From a bacterium (GTDB lineage: Bacteria > Krumholzibacteriota > Krumholzibacteriia > LZORAL124-64-63), in contig WJIQ01000238.1 in assembly GCA_014730255.1 (NCBI GenBank), positions 1 through 56,154 on the forward strand: DNA of 56,154 nucleotides. Direction: 5' to 3'. Within the stretch, counting starts at the first letter, position 1. The number at the start of each line of letters is the position of its first letter. Below are positions 46,645 through 55,597 of the stretch, one piece after another. Under the pieces are notes generated by a model. That model saw nothing but the letters and a program-made list of their open reading frames with translations, was not told the origin of the DNA and ran no database searches. The position numbers and the translations under genes were made by a program.

Positions 46645-47678
46645 GGACGGGCGCGCGCGCCATCGCGATCCTGATGCTGCTGGCCGCCGCCGCGGCCGGT
46701 CAGGCGCCGCCCGGCGGAGCGGCCATGCCGATGCCGCCCGCGCCGCCGGACACGGCGGTCGCGCGATTCTCGTGGTCGGGCGAGCCGCCACGGGCGCTGA
46801 CGGTCTGGCCGGACGAGGCCCTGTTCGGCCAGGAGGTGATCGCGATCCTCGATCACGCGCCTGGGGCCTCGCCGCCGCCGGTCGACTCGCTGCGGGTGGA
46901 CGTCCCGTGGCTCGAGCCTGTCGCCGAGGCGGGCGCGGTCGGCGAGCTGCCGCTGCCGCCGCCGGAGGGACCTCGGCAATACGCCCGGTACCGGATCTAC
47001 CGCGAGGGTCCGTGGCGGGCCGCCTGGGACGACCGCGAGCCGGGCCCGGTGGCCACGGTCACCGGACGGGTCGACGACCCGCGGGCCATCGAGCCGGTGC
47101 GCGATCCGCGGCCCATCGGAGGCGTGCCGCTCTGGGTCGTGATCCTCGCCGCGGGCGTGCTCACGCTCCTGGCGATCGCGCTGCTGTTCCGCCGCTGGCG
47201 CCGCCGTCGCGTGGCGCTCGCGATCGCGCACCGCCAGCTCGCGCCTCCGGCTTGGATCGAGGCGGCGATCAGGCTGCGGTCGCTCGAGCAGGAGGCGCTG
47301 CTGGACCGCGACCACCTCGACGCGGTCGCGCGGGTGCTGCGTCGCTATCTGCACGGGCGGTTCTTCATCGCCGCCGAGGAGATGACGGCCGACGAGGTGC
47401 GCGCGGCCGCGCGGCGGGCGGGCTGGGCCGGGGAGACCCTGGACCGGTTCGCCGACCTGCTGGCCGCGTGCGACGACGCCCGCTACGCCCCCGACCTCAT
47501 CGGCTCGCGGCGGCTGCGTGACTGCCTCGCGACGACCCTCGATCTGATCGAGGCCGTCCGCATCGAGCCGATCTGGACGCCCGTGCCGGCGAGTGAACTG
47601 GCCGAGGCGAAGGCCGCCTGGTCGTGGTTGCGCGAGCGGTATCCGGCGACGGCCGCGGCGAGGGGGGTGCGATGCTGA
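46641..47678 (+). CDS. Membrane protein of the bat operon (DUF4381/BatD-like)
   Basis: A protein of 345 aa. An N-terminal signal (ARAIAILMLLAAAAAGQAPP) leads to a short beta-rich periplasmic domain ('RALTVWPDEALFGQEVIAIL'). One transmembrane helix ('LWVVILAAGVLTLLAIALLF', about 170-190) is followed by a cytoplasmic helical domain with 'VARVLRRYLHGRFFIAAEEM' and 'ACDDARYAPDL', as found in DUF4381/DUF4129-type membrane proteins next to BatA. The start is GTG 46641 with a GGGGAGGT site, overlapping the DUF58 stop. It overlaps BatA by seven bases. Confidence 0.7.
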   Translation: MRTGARAIAILMLLAAAAAGQAPPGGAAMPMPPAPPDTAVARFSWSGEPPRALTVWPDEALFGQEVIAILDHAPGASPPPVDSLRVDVPWLEPVAEAGAVGELPLPPPEGPRQYARYRIYREGPWRAAWDDREPGPVATVTGRVDDPRAIEPVRDPRPIGGVPLWVVILAAGVLTLLAIALLFRRWRRRRVALAIAHRQLAPPAWIEAAIRLRSLEQEALLDRDHLDAVARVLRRYLHGRFFIAAEEMTADEVRAAARRAGWAGETLDRFADLLAACDDARYAPDLIGSRRLRDCLATTLDLIEAVRIEPIWTPVPASELAEAKAAWSWLRERYPATAAARGVRC

Positions 47679-48658
47679 CCCTGGCCCACCCCTGGCTCCT
47701 GCTGCTGGTGATCCCCGTGATCGCGCTGTTCTGGTGGCGCCGCCGCCGCCCCGGCCCGACGGCGGCCCTGCGGCACCCGCACACCCCGGTGTTCGGCCCG
47801 GCGCCCCGGAGCTGGCGCGTCCGGCTGGCGCACGTCGCGCCCTACCTGGTGCTGGCGGCGGCCATCCTGATGGTGGTCGCCCTCGCGCAGCCGCGACGGA
47901 GCTTCCACAGCGAGACGGTCGAGGGCGAGGGCATCGACATCATGATCGCCCTGGACATCTCCGGCAGCATGCAGGCCATGGATTTCGCCCCGCGCGACCG
48001 GCTGGCCGCGGCCAAGGACGTGATCCGCGACTTCATCGACGGCCGTCCCAACGACCGCATCGGCCTGGTGGTCTTCGCCTCGCGCGCGTTCACCCAGTGC
48101 CCGCTGACGGTCGACCGGCAGGTGCTCAAGGGGTTCCTCGACGAGATCGAGGTCGGCCTGATCGAGGACGGCACGGCCATCGGACTGGGCCTGGCCACCG
48201 CGGTCGGCCGCCTGCGCCACAGCGATGCCGAGAGCCGCACCGTGATCCTCCTGACCGACGGCATGAACAACGTGCCGACCCTCGAGCCGGAGACCGCCGC
48301 CGAGCTGGCCGCCACGCTGGACGTGCGCGTCTACACCGTGGCCATCGGACGCGAGGGTCTGACGCCGTTCCCGGTCGACACGCCCCTCGGACGGCGCATG
48401 CAGCAGATCGAGACCCACATCGACGAGGAACTGCTCCGGGACATCGCCGCGCGCACTGGCGGCATCATGGATCGCGCCACCGACCCGGAGGCGCTCGCGC
48501 GCATCTTCGCCCGCATCGACGAGCTGGAGACCAGCCGCTACGAGACGCGCGTGGCGACCTGGCACCGGGAACTGATGGTCTGGCTGCTCGCCCCGGCGCT
48601 CGTGCTTCTCGGCCTGGCCGGCCTCGTGCAGGAGATCTGGTTGCGGCGCCTGCCCTGA
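47672..48658 (+). CDS. batA: BatA, membrane-anchored VWA protein
   Basis: A protein of 328 aa. Two N-terminal transmembrane helices ('AHPWLLLLVIPVIALFWW', 'VAPYLVLAAAILMVVALAQP') flank the BatA/B N-terminal region. The VWA domain follows, with a complete MIDAS site: Asp95 in 'ALDISGSMQAMDF', Thr in 'EDGTAIGLGLA' and Asp in 'LLTDGMNNVPT'. A C-terminal helix ('LMVWLLAPALVLLGLAGLV') re-enters the membrane. Bat proteins protect against oxidative stress in Bacteroides and Leptospira relatives. ATG 47672 has a GAGGGGGG-type site. Confidence 0.92.
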   Translation: MLTLAHPWLLLLVIPVIALFWWRRRRPGPTAALRHPHTPVFGPAPRSWRVRLAHVAPYLVLAAAILMVVALAQPRRSFHSETVEGEGIDIMIALDISGSMQAMDFAPRDRLAAAKDVIRDFIDGRPNDRIGLVVFASRAFTQCPLTVDRQVLKGFLDEIEVGLIEDGTAIGLGLATAVGRLRHSDAESRTVILLTDGMNNVPTLEPETAAELAATLDVRVYTVAIGREGLTPFPVDTPLGRRMQQIETHIDEELLRDIAARTGGIMDRATDPEALARIFARIDELETSRYETRVATWHRELMVWLLAPALVLLGLAGLVQEIWLRRLP

Positions 48659-48682
48659 GGCGCCCGAAGGGAGTGGACGGAC

Positions 48683-50515
48683 ATGCATTTCGCGGCCGGA
48701 GAGTGGCTGATCCTGCTCGCCCTGGTGCCGCTGGCCTGGCTGCTGGTCAAGGCGGCCGATCGGCGCGCCGACCGGCGCGCGCGCACCCTGCTGGGGCCGA
48801 GTCCGCAGCGGCAGCGCGAGCAGTGGCACCCGCTGGTGCGGGGCTGGCGCCGCTTCTTCTACCTGGCGGCGCTCGCCCTGCTGGTGCTGGCGATCGCCCG
48901 GCCGCAGTGGGGGGCCAGCGAGGTGACGGTGACCCAGCGCGGCCGTGACGTCGTCATCGCCCTGGACATCTCCAACTCCATGCTCGCCGAGGACACGACG
49001 CCCAATCGCCTCGAACGGGCCAAGGCCGAGCTGACGACCTTCCTGCGCGACCAGAGCAGCAGCCGCATCGGGCTGGTGCTCTTCGCCGGGGCCGCGTTCG
49101 TGCAGTGCCCGTTGACCAGCGACCACGGCACCTGCGAGATCTTCCTGGACATGGCCGCGCCGGACATGATCTCCGCCCAGGGGACCGCGCTCGCGTCGGC
49201 GCTCGAGGTCGGCCGCGAGCTGCTGATGTCCGGACGCGACCCGTCGGCGCCGGCCAGCACGCAGGCGATCCTGCTGGTCACCGATGGCGAGGACCTCGAG
49301 GGCGACTGGGAGGACGAGGCCCGGGCCTGCGTCCAGGCCGGCATCACGGTCGTTCCGGTGGGCATCGGCGAGGAGACCGGGGGGTTGATCCCGGTGACGG
49401 ACGACCAGGGCCGCCCCGACGGTTTCCTGAAGGACGAGGACGGCCAGCTGGTGCTCTCGCGCATCGACCTCGCCTCGCTCGATCGTCTGGCCGCCCTCGG
49501 CGGCGGGTCGACCTTCCGCGTGGGGCTCGATGGCCTGGCCGGCCAGCGACTGCGGACCGTGCTGGAGCGCCTGGACGAGCGCGAGTTCGAGGAGCGTCAG
49601 GTGACCGCGTGGCAGGAGCGCTACCACTGGCCGCTCTGGCTGGCGCTGATCTGCCTGGCGCTGGCGGTCGTGCTGCGCCCGCGTGCGCGGATCGCCGCGC
49701 CGGGAGTGGTCCTCGTGCTGCTGCTGGCCTCGGTGCCCGGGTCGGTCGAGGCGGCCGACGTGATCCGGCCCGAGAGCGCGGATGCGGCCGCGCGTGGTCG
49801 CGAGCACTACGCCGCGGGCCGCTGGGAGGAGGCGCTCCAGGAGTTCGAGGCCGCCCGCGCCCTGGCGCCCGACGACCCTCGCCTGGCGCTGGCGGTGGGC
49901 GAGACGCTGGCGCGTCTGGAGCGCTGGCCGGAGGCCGAGCGCGAGTTCGCGCGTGCCCGGGCGCTGACCGATCGACAGGACCTGCGGGCGGAGAGCCTGT
50001 ACAACTCGGGCACCGCGGCGCTGGCCCGCGGCAGCGCCGACACGGCCTCGACCTTCCTGCGGGAGAGCCTGCGCCTCGACCCCGCGCAGGAGGATGCGTT
50101 GCGCAACCTCGAGGCGGCGCTGATGCAGCAGCAGCAGCAGCAGGACGGGCAGGACCAGCAACAGGATCAGGACCAGCAGCAGGGCCAGGACCAGCAACAG
50201 GGCCAGGACCAGCAGCAGGAGAACCAGGGCGAACGCGGCGACCAGGACCCGGAGCAGCAGAAGCCGCAGGACCAGCAGGAGTCCCCGCCGCAGCAGCCCG
50301 GACCACCCGATCAACCGCAGGATCCGCCCGAGCCGGACCAGGGCGAGCAACCGCCCCCGGCGCAGCAGGATCCGGCGGAGATGGACCGTGAGCAGCTCGA
50401 TCGCGAGCAGGCCCTGCAGATCCTGCGGGCCCTCGACCGCGACGAGAAGGAGCTGAAGCGGTCGATCCAGAAGCGGCTCGAGGGCGGGCAGAACCGGAGC
50501 GGGAAGCGGTGGTGA
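48683..50515 (+). CDS. BatB-BatC fusion: VWA protein joined to TPR protein
   Basis: A protein of 610 aa. Residues 1-335 are BatB-like: N-terminal helices, VWA with Asp95 in 'ALDISNSMLAEDT', Thr in 'AQGTALASA', Asp in 'LVTDGEDLEGDW', and a final helix ('WPLWLALICLALAVVL'). Immediately after, 'GVVLVLLLASVPGSVEAAD' (about 341-359) looks like the signal peptide of a formerly separate BatC. TPRs follow at about 365-465 ('AAGRWEEALQEFEAARALAP', 'LYNSGTAALARGSADTASTF'). Then comes a Gln/Asp-rich tract (about 475-575) and a charged helical tail ending 'IQKRLEGGQNRSGKRW'. ATG 48683 is 24 bases after batA. Confidence 0.88.
   Translation: MHFAAGEWLILLALVPLAWLLVKAADRRADRRARTLLGPSPQRQREQWHPLVRGWRRFFYLAALALLVLAIARPQWGASEVTVTQRGRDVVIALDISNSMLAEDTTPNRLERAKAELTTFLRDQSSSRIGLVLFAGAAFVQCPLTSDHGTCEIFLDMAAPDMISAQGTALASALEVGRELLMSGRDPSAPASTQAILLVTDGEDLEGDWEDEARACVQAGITVVPVGIGEETGGLIPVTDDQGRPDGFLKDEDGQLVLSRIDLASLDRLAALGGGSTFRVGLDGLAGQRLRTVLERLDEREFEERQVTAWQERYHWPLWLALICLALAVVLRPRARIAAPGVVLVLLLASVPGSVEAADVIRPESADAAARGREHYAAGRWEEALQEFEAARALAPDDPRLALAVGETLARLERWPEAEREFARARALTDRQDLRAESLYNSGTAALARGSADTASTFLRESLRLDPAQEDALRNLEAALMQQQQQQDGQDQQQDQDQQQGQDQQQGQDQQQENQGERGDQDPEQQKPQDQQESPPQQPGPPDQPQDPPEPDQGEQPPPAQQDPAEMDREQLDREQALQILRALDRDEKELKRSIQKRLEGGQNRSGKRW
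50150..50221 (+). repeat. Four 18-bp tandem repeats inside the BatB-BatC gene
   Basis: Units CAGGACCAGCA(A/G)CAGGRY start at 50150, 50168, 50186 and 50204 and alternate CAA/CAG at the fourth codon. They encode QDQQQ followed by D, G, G or E. A (CAG)5-like run precedes them (50125-50141). Replication slippage could change length here. Confidence 0.85.
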
Positions 50516-50517
50516 GC

Positions 50518-53112
50518 ATGGGCGGCGTGACCGGATCCCGGCTGGTGATCGTGACCCTGCTGCTGCTCGCGCCGCTGGCCGGGCGCGCCGAACTGACCTG
50601 CCGCGCGACCGTCGACCGCGACGAGGTCGCGCCCGGCGGCCAGGTCGTCCTCACCCTCGAGGCGAGCACCGACGCGGGTGATCAGCCGCGGCACACGAGG
50701 CCCCGGATCGCCGGCGTCGAGGTGGTGCCCGGGGGGTCGAGCCAGAGCGTGCGGATGACCAACGGCCGGACCGAGCACACCGTGGCCGTGACCTATTACC
50801 TGGTCGTCCGCGGCGACGAGGACGTCCGCATCCCGGCGATCGAGTTCACGACCCGCGACGAGCGCTGCCGCACCGACCCCATCGACATCCGCGTCCGCGC
50901 CGCGGCCTCGCGGCGGGCGCCGCGCGGCGCCCCTCCCGCCACCGCGCCCGACGGGCGTGGGGGACCGGCGGCGCGCGGCTCCGGACCGCAGGCGGGCCGG
51001 TCCGGCGACGCCTACTTCATCACCCTGACCGTCGATCGCGACGAGGTCTGGGTCGGCCAGCAGGTGGTGGCCACCTTCCGCTTCCACCGTCGCCGCAATC
51101 CCTGGAACCAGCCCTCGTACACCGCGCCGCGGACCGAGGGATTCTGGCGCGTCGACCTGCCGCCGGAGCGGAACTATCGCACCACCATCGGCGGCACGGT
51201 CTACGACATCACCGAGATCCGCTACGCGCTGTTCCCCACCCGCGCGGGCGATCTGCAGATCGAGCCCGCGCGGCTGGAGATCGCCGGTGACCCGTTCGAC
51301 CGGCTCCTGGGCCGTCGCGGTCGCGGCACCGTGCGCCTGGAGACCGACCCGATCCCGATCACGGTCGAGGATCTGCCGACGCCGCGCCCGGCGGCGTTCA
51401 GCGGCCTCGTGGCCGACCGCGTGCGGTTCACCGCCACGGTCGACCGGGACACCGTCCCGCGGGGGGAGCCGCTGGCGCTCCGCCTGGCCGTCGAGGCCGA
51501 CGGTTTCCTGAAGAGCTTCGAGGGCGTGCCGCTGCCCGAGCCGGACGGCGTGCAGCTGCACGACGCGTCGGAGAACTACCGCGAGGACGTCAGCGGACCG
51601 CGCTACCAGGCGACCTTCGCGCAGGAGAAGGCCGTCGTGCCTCTGGAGGAGGGGACGCTCGACCTGCCGCCGCTCGAGCTGGTCTACTTCGACACGGGCC
51701 AGGGGCGCTACGCGACGGCCTCGACCCGCTTGCCCGCGGTCGTCGTCACGCCCAGCGACCGGCCCGTGGTCGGCGACGACCCCTCGGGATTCCGCCGCAC
51801 CGAGATCGAGCGGCTGGGCAACGACCTGGCGTTCATCCACCCCCTGACCGGACCGGCGGAGGGGCGGCGCCTCCCCGCGGTCGGCGGCGCCGTGTGGTGG
51901 TCGGTCCTGATCGTCCCCTGGATCGTGCTGGCGATCGAGCGCTGGCGCCTGCGGCGTGCGGACGCCGCCCGCCGCGACCCCGTCGGCCAGCGTCGCCGCC
52001 GGGCGCTCGGCAACGCACGCCGGCTGCTGGACGCGGCCGCGCGCGATGGGGACGTCGACGAGCTGGCGCGGGCGATCCGCACCTTCGTGGCCGATCGCAC
52101 GGGGCGCACGCCGGCGGCGATCACCGCGTCCGACGTCGGCCGCCTCGCCGCCATGGCGGGTAGCCGGGACGCCGGCGACCGTCTCGTGAGCATTCTCGAG
52201 ACCTGCGACCAGGCCCGCTTCGGCGGCCAGGATCGTCCCGACGTGGCCACCCTGGCCGCCGAGGCGCGTCGCCAGCTGCCACGGCTGGTGACCGCGGAGC
52301 GGTCCGCGCCGGCGGAGACGGCCGCGCGTCTCGTCCTGCTCGCCGTGCTCGTGCTGCCGGCCGGCGAGGCCGCGCTGGCCCAGCCGGCGGCCTCCGCCCC
52401 CGGCGTCGACCCCGCCCGCCTGATCGCCGAGGGCAACGAGGCCTACACCGACGGCGACCTCGAGCTCGCGCTGCGCCGCTACCGCGAGGCCCGCGACCTC
52501 GGCGCCGACGCGGCGACCCTGCACTACAACCTGGGCAACACCTACGCCCGCCGGGGGGAGCTCGGCCGGGCGATCGCGAGCTACGAGCGCGCGCTGCGCC
52601 GCACCCCGCGCGACGGCGACGTCCGCCGCAACCTCGCATGGGTGCGGTCGCACACGCGGGATCTCGAGCTCGCCGGGCAGGGCCTGCCGCCGGTGATCGC
52701 GCAGCTCGACCGGGCCGCCCACTGGCTCTCGGTGCGGGAGTGGGGGCTCGGCCTCGTCGTCCTCTCCTGGCTGCTGGCCGGCGCCGTGGCCTGGTCGTGG
52801 CGCCGTGCCGAGATGGACGGCGGCTGGCGCCGCCTGGTGATCGCCGCGGCCGTCGGCTGGCTGGCCGTCGCCCTGGTCACCGCGACGCGCTGGTACGAGG
52901 AGGAGTGGCGCGAGGCCGCCGTCGTGGTCGTCGACGAGGTCGAGGTCCGCAGCGGTCCGGCCACCACGTTCGGGGTCGTCTTCCGCATCCACGATGGACT
53001 GGCGCTGACCGTCCGCGGCGAGCGTGACGGCTGGAGCCGCATCGGCCTGGGCGGCGACTGGGTCGGCTGGGTCCCGTCGGGAACCCTCGAGCGGGTCGAT
53101 CAGGGCCGGTAG
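50518..53112 (+). CDS. BatD-BatE fusion: beta-domain protein joined to TPR/SH3 protein
   Basis: A protein of 864 aa. Signal peptide (LVIVTLLLLAPLAGRAE), then BatD/oxygen-tolerance Ig-like domains to about 450 ('AYFITLTVDRDEVWVGQQVV', 'YALFPTRAGDLQIEPARLEI', 'TFAQEKAVVPLEEGTLDLPP'). A helix near 458-476 ('SVLIVPWIVLAIERW') and a helical cytosolic domain follow. At about 601-620, 'ARLVLLAVLVLPAGEAALAQ' resembles a BatE signal peptide. TPRs come next ('GDLELALRRYREARDLG', 'LGRAIASYERALRRTPRDGD'), then two helices and a C-terminal SH3-type domain ('VRSGPATTFGVVFRIHDGLA'). ATG 50518 was chosen; GTG 50512 and GTG 50509 also fit. It overlaps QueD by 13 bp. Confidence 0.88.
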   Translation: MGGVTGSRLVIVTLLLLAPLAGRAELTCRATVDRDEVAPGGQVVLTLEASTDAGDQPRHTRPRIAGVEVVPGGSSQSVRMTNGRTEHTVAVTYYLVVRGDEDVRIPAIEFTTRDERCRTDPIDIRVRAAASRRAPRGAPPATAPDGRGGPAARGSGPQAGRSGDAYFITLTVDRDEVWVGQQVVATFRFHRRRNPWNQPSYTAPRTEGFWRVDLPPERNYRTTIGGTVYDITEIRYALFPTRAGDLQIEPARLEIAGDPFDRLLGRRGRGTVRLETDPIPITVEDLPTPRPAAFSGLVADRVRFTATVDRDTVPRGEPLALRLAVEADGFLKSFEGVPLPEPDGVQLHDASENYREDVSGPRYQATFAQEKAVVPLEEGTLDLPPLELVYFDTGQGRYATASTRLPAVVVTPSDRPVVGDDPSGFRRTEIERLGNDLAFIHPLTGPAEGRRLPAVGGAVWWSVLIVPWIVLAIERWRLRRADAARRDPVGQRRRRALGNARRLLDAAARDGDVDELARAIRTFVADRTGRTPAAITASDVGRLAAMAGSRDAGDRLVSILETCDQARFGGQDRPDVATLAAEARRQLPRLVTAERSAPAETAARLVLLAVLVLPAGEAALAQPAASAPGVDPARLIAEGNEAYTDGDLELALRRYREARDLGADAATLHYNLGNTYARRGELGRAIASYERALRRTPRDGDVRRNLAWVRSHTRDLELAGQGLPPVIAQLDRAAHWLSVREWGLGLVVLSWLLAGAVAWSWRRAEMDGGWRRLVIAAAVGWLAVALVTATRWYEEEWREAAVVVVDEVEVRSGPATTFGVVFRIHDGLALTVRGERDGWSRIGLGGDWVGWVPSGTLERVDQGR

Positions 53113-53459
53113 ATCGCCTCGGCGGTCTCGCTCTCGCACACGGTCACGTCCACGAGCTGCGGCAGGTCGCCGCGGAGCTGGTCGTAGATGTACACGGCCA
53201 GCAGCTCGGCGGTGGGATTCTCCAGGCCGGGGATCTCGTTCAGCACCCGGTGATCGAACCGCTCCTTCAGGCTCGCGAAGGCGGCCTTGACCTCGGCGTA
53301 GTCCTGCACCCAGCCCAGCTCCGGGTCCAGCTCGCCCTCGAGGCCGAGGACGACCCGGTAGCTGTGCCCGTGCATGCGGCCGCACTTGTGGCCGGCGGGC
53401 ACGTTGGGAAGGTAGTGGGCCGCGTGGAAGTGGAACGCCTTGGTGATCCTCGCGCGCAT
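53100..53459 (-). CDS. queD: 6-carboxytetrahydropterin synthase QueD / 6-pyruvoyltetrahydropterin synthase-like
   Basis: A protein of 119 aa. The zinc ligands are His15 ('FHAAHYL'), His30 and His32 ('GRMHGHSY'), and Cys26 is the catalytic cysteine ('GHKCGRMHGH'). 'GWVQDYAEVKA', 'FDHRVLNEIPGLENPTAELL' and 'VTVCESETAEAIYRP' complete the family. It makes 6-carboxy-5,6,7,8-tetrahydropterin for queuosine or other deazapurines. ATG 53459 has a GGAGGAG site; the frame extends 18 codons upstream without one. No other que genes are nearby. Confidence 0.94.
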   Translation of the reverse strand: MRARITKAFHFHAAHYLPNVPAGHKCGRMHGHSYRVVLGLEGELDPELGWVQDYAEVKAAFASLKERFDHRVLNEIPGLENPTAELLAVYIYDQLRGDLPQLVDVTVCESETAEAIYRP

Positions 53460-53635
53460 GGCTCCTCCGCTCTGGCGGGCGCATTCGCAGCCTGAATGGC
53501 GGTTCCGGCACAACGGCCGGGCCGCCGCGGTGGCGAAACGTAAGCCTCCCCCGAAAAAACTGTCAAACCCGGAGCGGCGCCTGCCGAAGAAGAGGGCAGG
53601 ACGACGGCGCGAACCACCAGCCGTGAAGGATCGTC

Positions 53636-55501
53636 GTGCCCGACCACACGAACGACCTCCAGCAGCTCCTCGGGTCGCTCGAGCGACTCAAGGACCGCGT
53701 GCAAGAACTGGACGCCCGGGCGGCGACCGGGGACACGGACCAGGCCTCCGGCCCGGCCGACCCCGGACGCGACCCCATGAGCCTGCTGCGCGCCTCGATC
53801 GACGAGATCGACGGCATCACCCAGGCCATCGACGTTCCGGGCGCGTTCACGCGGTTCGCCGCGCGCAGCGGCCTGCGCCTGCTGGTGCTCAAGCGCTGGC
53901 GTAGCGGCCTGCAGGTGGTGGCCGAGCGGAACGTGACCATGCCCGTCGAGGCCAAGCAGAAGCAGCCCAGCGGCAAGGCGCCCATCCCCTGCGACGAGGA
54001 CGACATCTTCGACGTCGTCGGGCGCGAGCGGCAGGTCTATGCCGGGCCGGTGCCGGTCAAGGCGTTCCCGCTGGACCTGACGCTGATGATGGGTCGCGGG
54101 GCGCAGAACCGGTCGGTGGTCATCTTGCCGCTGCCGGCCCGGGAGCGGTGGTCCACGTTCATCTACCTCGACGGTGACGAGAACCAGCGCGCGATGATCT
54201 CCGTGGCCGAGTTCCTGGCCCGCCACGCGGTCGATCGGCTGCGCCTGTTGCAGCTCGGCGAGGCCCCGGCCGAGGGGCAGGTGGCGGCCGTGCTCAAGCG
54301 CGAACTGCACCGTCGCGAGCAGGACCGCGGCCCGTCGGCCCCCGCCTCCGGACCACCCAGCCTCGGACCGCGCGAGCCCGCGCGGCGCGCGGATCCCCCG
54401 CCGGAGGGACCCGATCTGGAGATCGAGTGGCTCACGCCGTCGGACGAGGCCGAGGCGGAACCAGCGCGGCCGGTGAGCCGTGGCCAGCCCATGGACCTCG
54501 ACCCCAGCGAGCCGGTGCCCGACGCCGTGCCGCGCAGCGCCCGCATGGCGTGCCAGGCACGCGCCGAGGCCGACGCGATCGTCCAGGCCTGGGAGGACGT
54601 GGTGCTGGGCTCGAGCGGCGCGCATCACGCGGTCGACGAGGTGCGACCGGTGCCCGCGGCGCCCATGGCGCCCGAGGACATCCTGCACCAGAGCGGCGAT
54701 CTGCCGGCGATGCCCAAGGCCGCCCTGCACATCCTCTCGGTGATCGAGGACCCGCACACCACGGCCACCCGGCTGGAGAAGGCCGTGGCCATGGATCAGG
54801 CCCTGACCGCCAAGATCCTGCGCATCGCCAACAGCCCGTTCTACGGCGCGGTGCGCGAGATCAAGACCGTCAGCGAGGCCATCGTCCGCCTGGGATTCGT
54901 GACCATCCGCAACTGGACGCTCGTGACCGCGACCAAGTCGGTGTTCCTCGGCGCGGGCGCCGGCGTCCTGTTCCACAAGATCTGGCGCCAGTCGATCCTG
55001 ACCGCGATGGCCGCGCAGCTCGTGGCCCAGACCGTGCGCAAGAGCGAGCCGGAGACCGTCTTCGTCGGCGGCCTGATGCAGAACATCGGTCAGCTCGTGC
55101 TCGCGCGCAGCCAGCCCGAGCTCTTCCAGCAGGTCCTGAGCATCTCCGCCGAGGAGCAGCTGCCTTATTACGTGGTCGAGCAGGAGCTCCTGGGCTTCGA
55201 CCATGGCGATCTCGGCGCGCTCTTGATCAACGAGTGGAACCTGAGCGAGGACCTCGAGCAGGCCGTGCGCTGGCATCACCGCCTCGATCATCCGGACATC
55301 GTGTGCGCGGACATCGCCGCGATGGTCGCCCTCGGCGAGGAGCTGGCCGCCTGCTCCGGCAGCAGCGACGCCGACGAGGACCAGGAGCAGCCGAGCGAGC
55401 TGAGCCCGGCCGCCAGCCGGCTCGGCCTGTCCCTCGACGCGGTCGATCGCCTGCGCCGCCAGGCGCGCGAGCTGAGCATCGACCCCGGACTGTTCGCCTG
55501 A
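53636..55501 (+). CDS. HDOD domain protein with an N-terminal unassigned region
   Basis: A protein of 621 aa. Residues about 345-550 form an HDOD domain ('SGDLPAMPKAALHILSVIED', 'AKILRIANSPFYGAVREIKT', 'AIVRLGFVTIRNWTLVTATK', 'FVGGLMQNIGQLVLARSQPE', 'LGFDHGDLGALLINEWNLSE'), a non-catalytic HD relative used in signalling. Residues about 50-230 may be a GAF-like sensor fold ('AFTRFAARSGLRLLVLKRW', 'RSVVILPLPARERWSTFIYL'). A Pro/Glu-rich linker joins them. GTG 53636 has an AAGGAT site. The target is unknown. Confidence 0.85.
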   Translation: MPDHTNDLQQLLGSLERLKDRVQELDARAATGDTDQASGPADPGRDPMSLLRASIDEIDGITQAIDVPGAFTRFAARSGLRLLVLKRWRSGLQVVAERNVTMPVEAKQKQPSGKAPIPCDEDDIFDVVGRERQVYAGPVPVKAFPLDLTLMMGRGAQNRSVVILPLPARERWSTFIYLDGDENQRAMISVAEFLARHAVDRLRLLQLGEAPAEGQVAAVLKRELHRREQDRGPSAPASGPPSLGPREPARRADPPPEGPDLEIEWLTPSDEAEAEPARPVSRGQPMDLDPSEPVPDAVPRSARMACQARAEADAIVQAWEDVVLGSSGAHHAVDEVRPVPAAPMAPEDILHQSGDLPAMPKAALHILSVIEDPHTTATRLEKAVAMDQALTAKILRIANSPFYGAVREIKTVSEAIVRLGFVTIRNWTLVTATKSVFLGAGAGVLFHKIWRQSILTAMAAQLVAQTVRKSEPETVFVGGLMQNIGQLVLARSQPELFQQVLSISAEEQLPYYVVEQELLGFDHGDLGALLINEWNLSEDLEQAVRWHHRLDHPDIVCADIAAMVALGEELAACSGSSDADEDQEQPSELSPAASRLGLSLDAVDRLRRQARELSIDPGLFA

Positions 55502-55597
55502 TCCCGACGAAATCGGCCCGCCGGTTGATCCGTGGCCTGCGAGCGCGTACTCTCGTGGGTCCACGGCACCCGCCGCGACCACCGAGGTGAGCCATCC

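Noticed and set aside
47483..50350. 955-aa minus-strand frame starting with a leucine-rich hydrophobic run
   Set aside because: The Leu/Val run is the complement of the Gln-rich tandem repeats of the BatB-BatC gene; the rest has no recognisable domain.
50125..50365. CRISPR-like short repeats
   Set aside because: The 18-bp units are contiguous, in frame and coding; there are no spacers.
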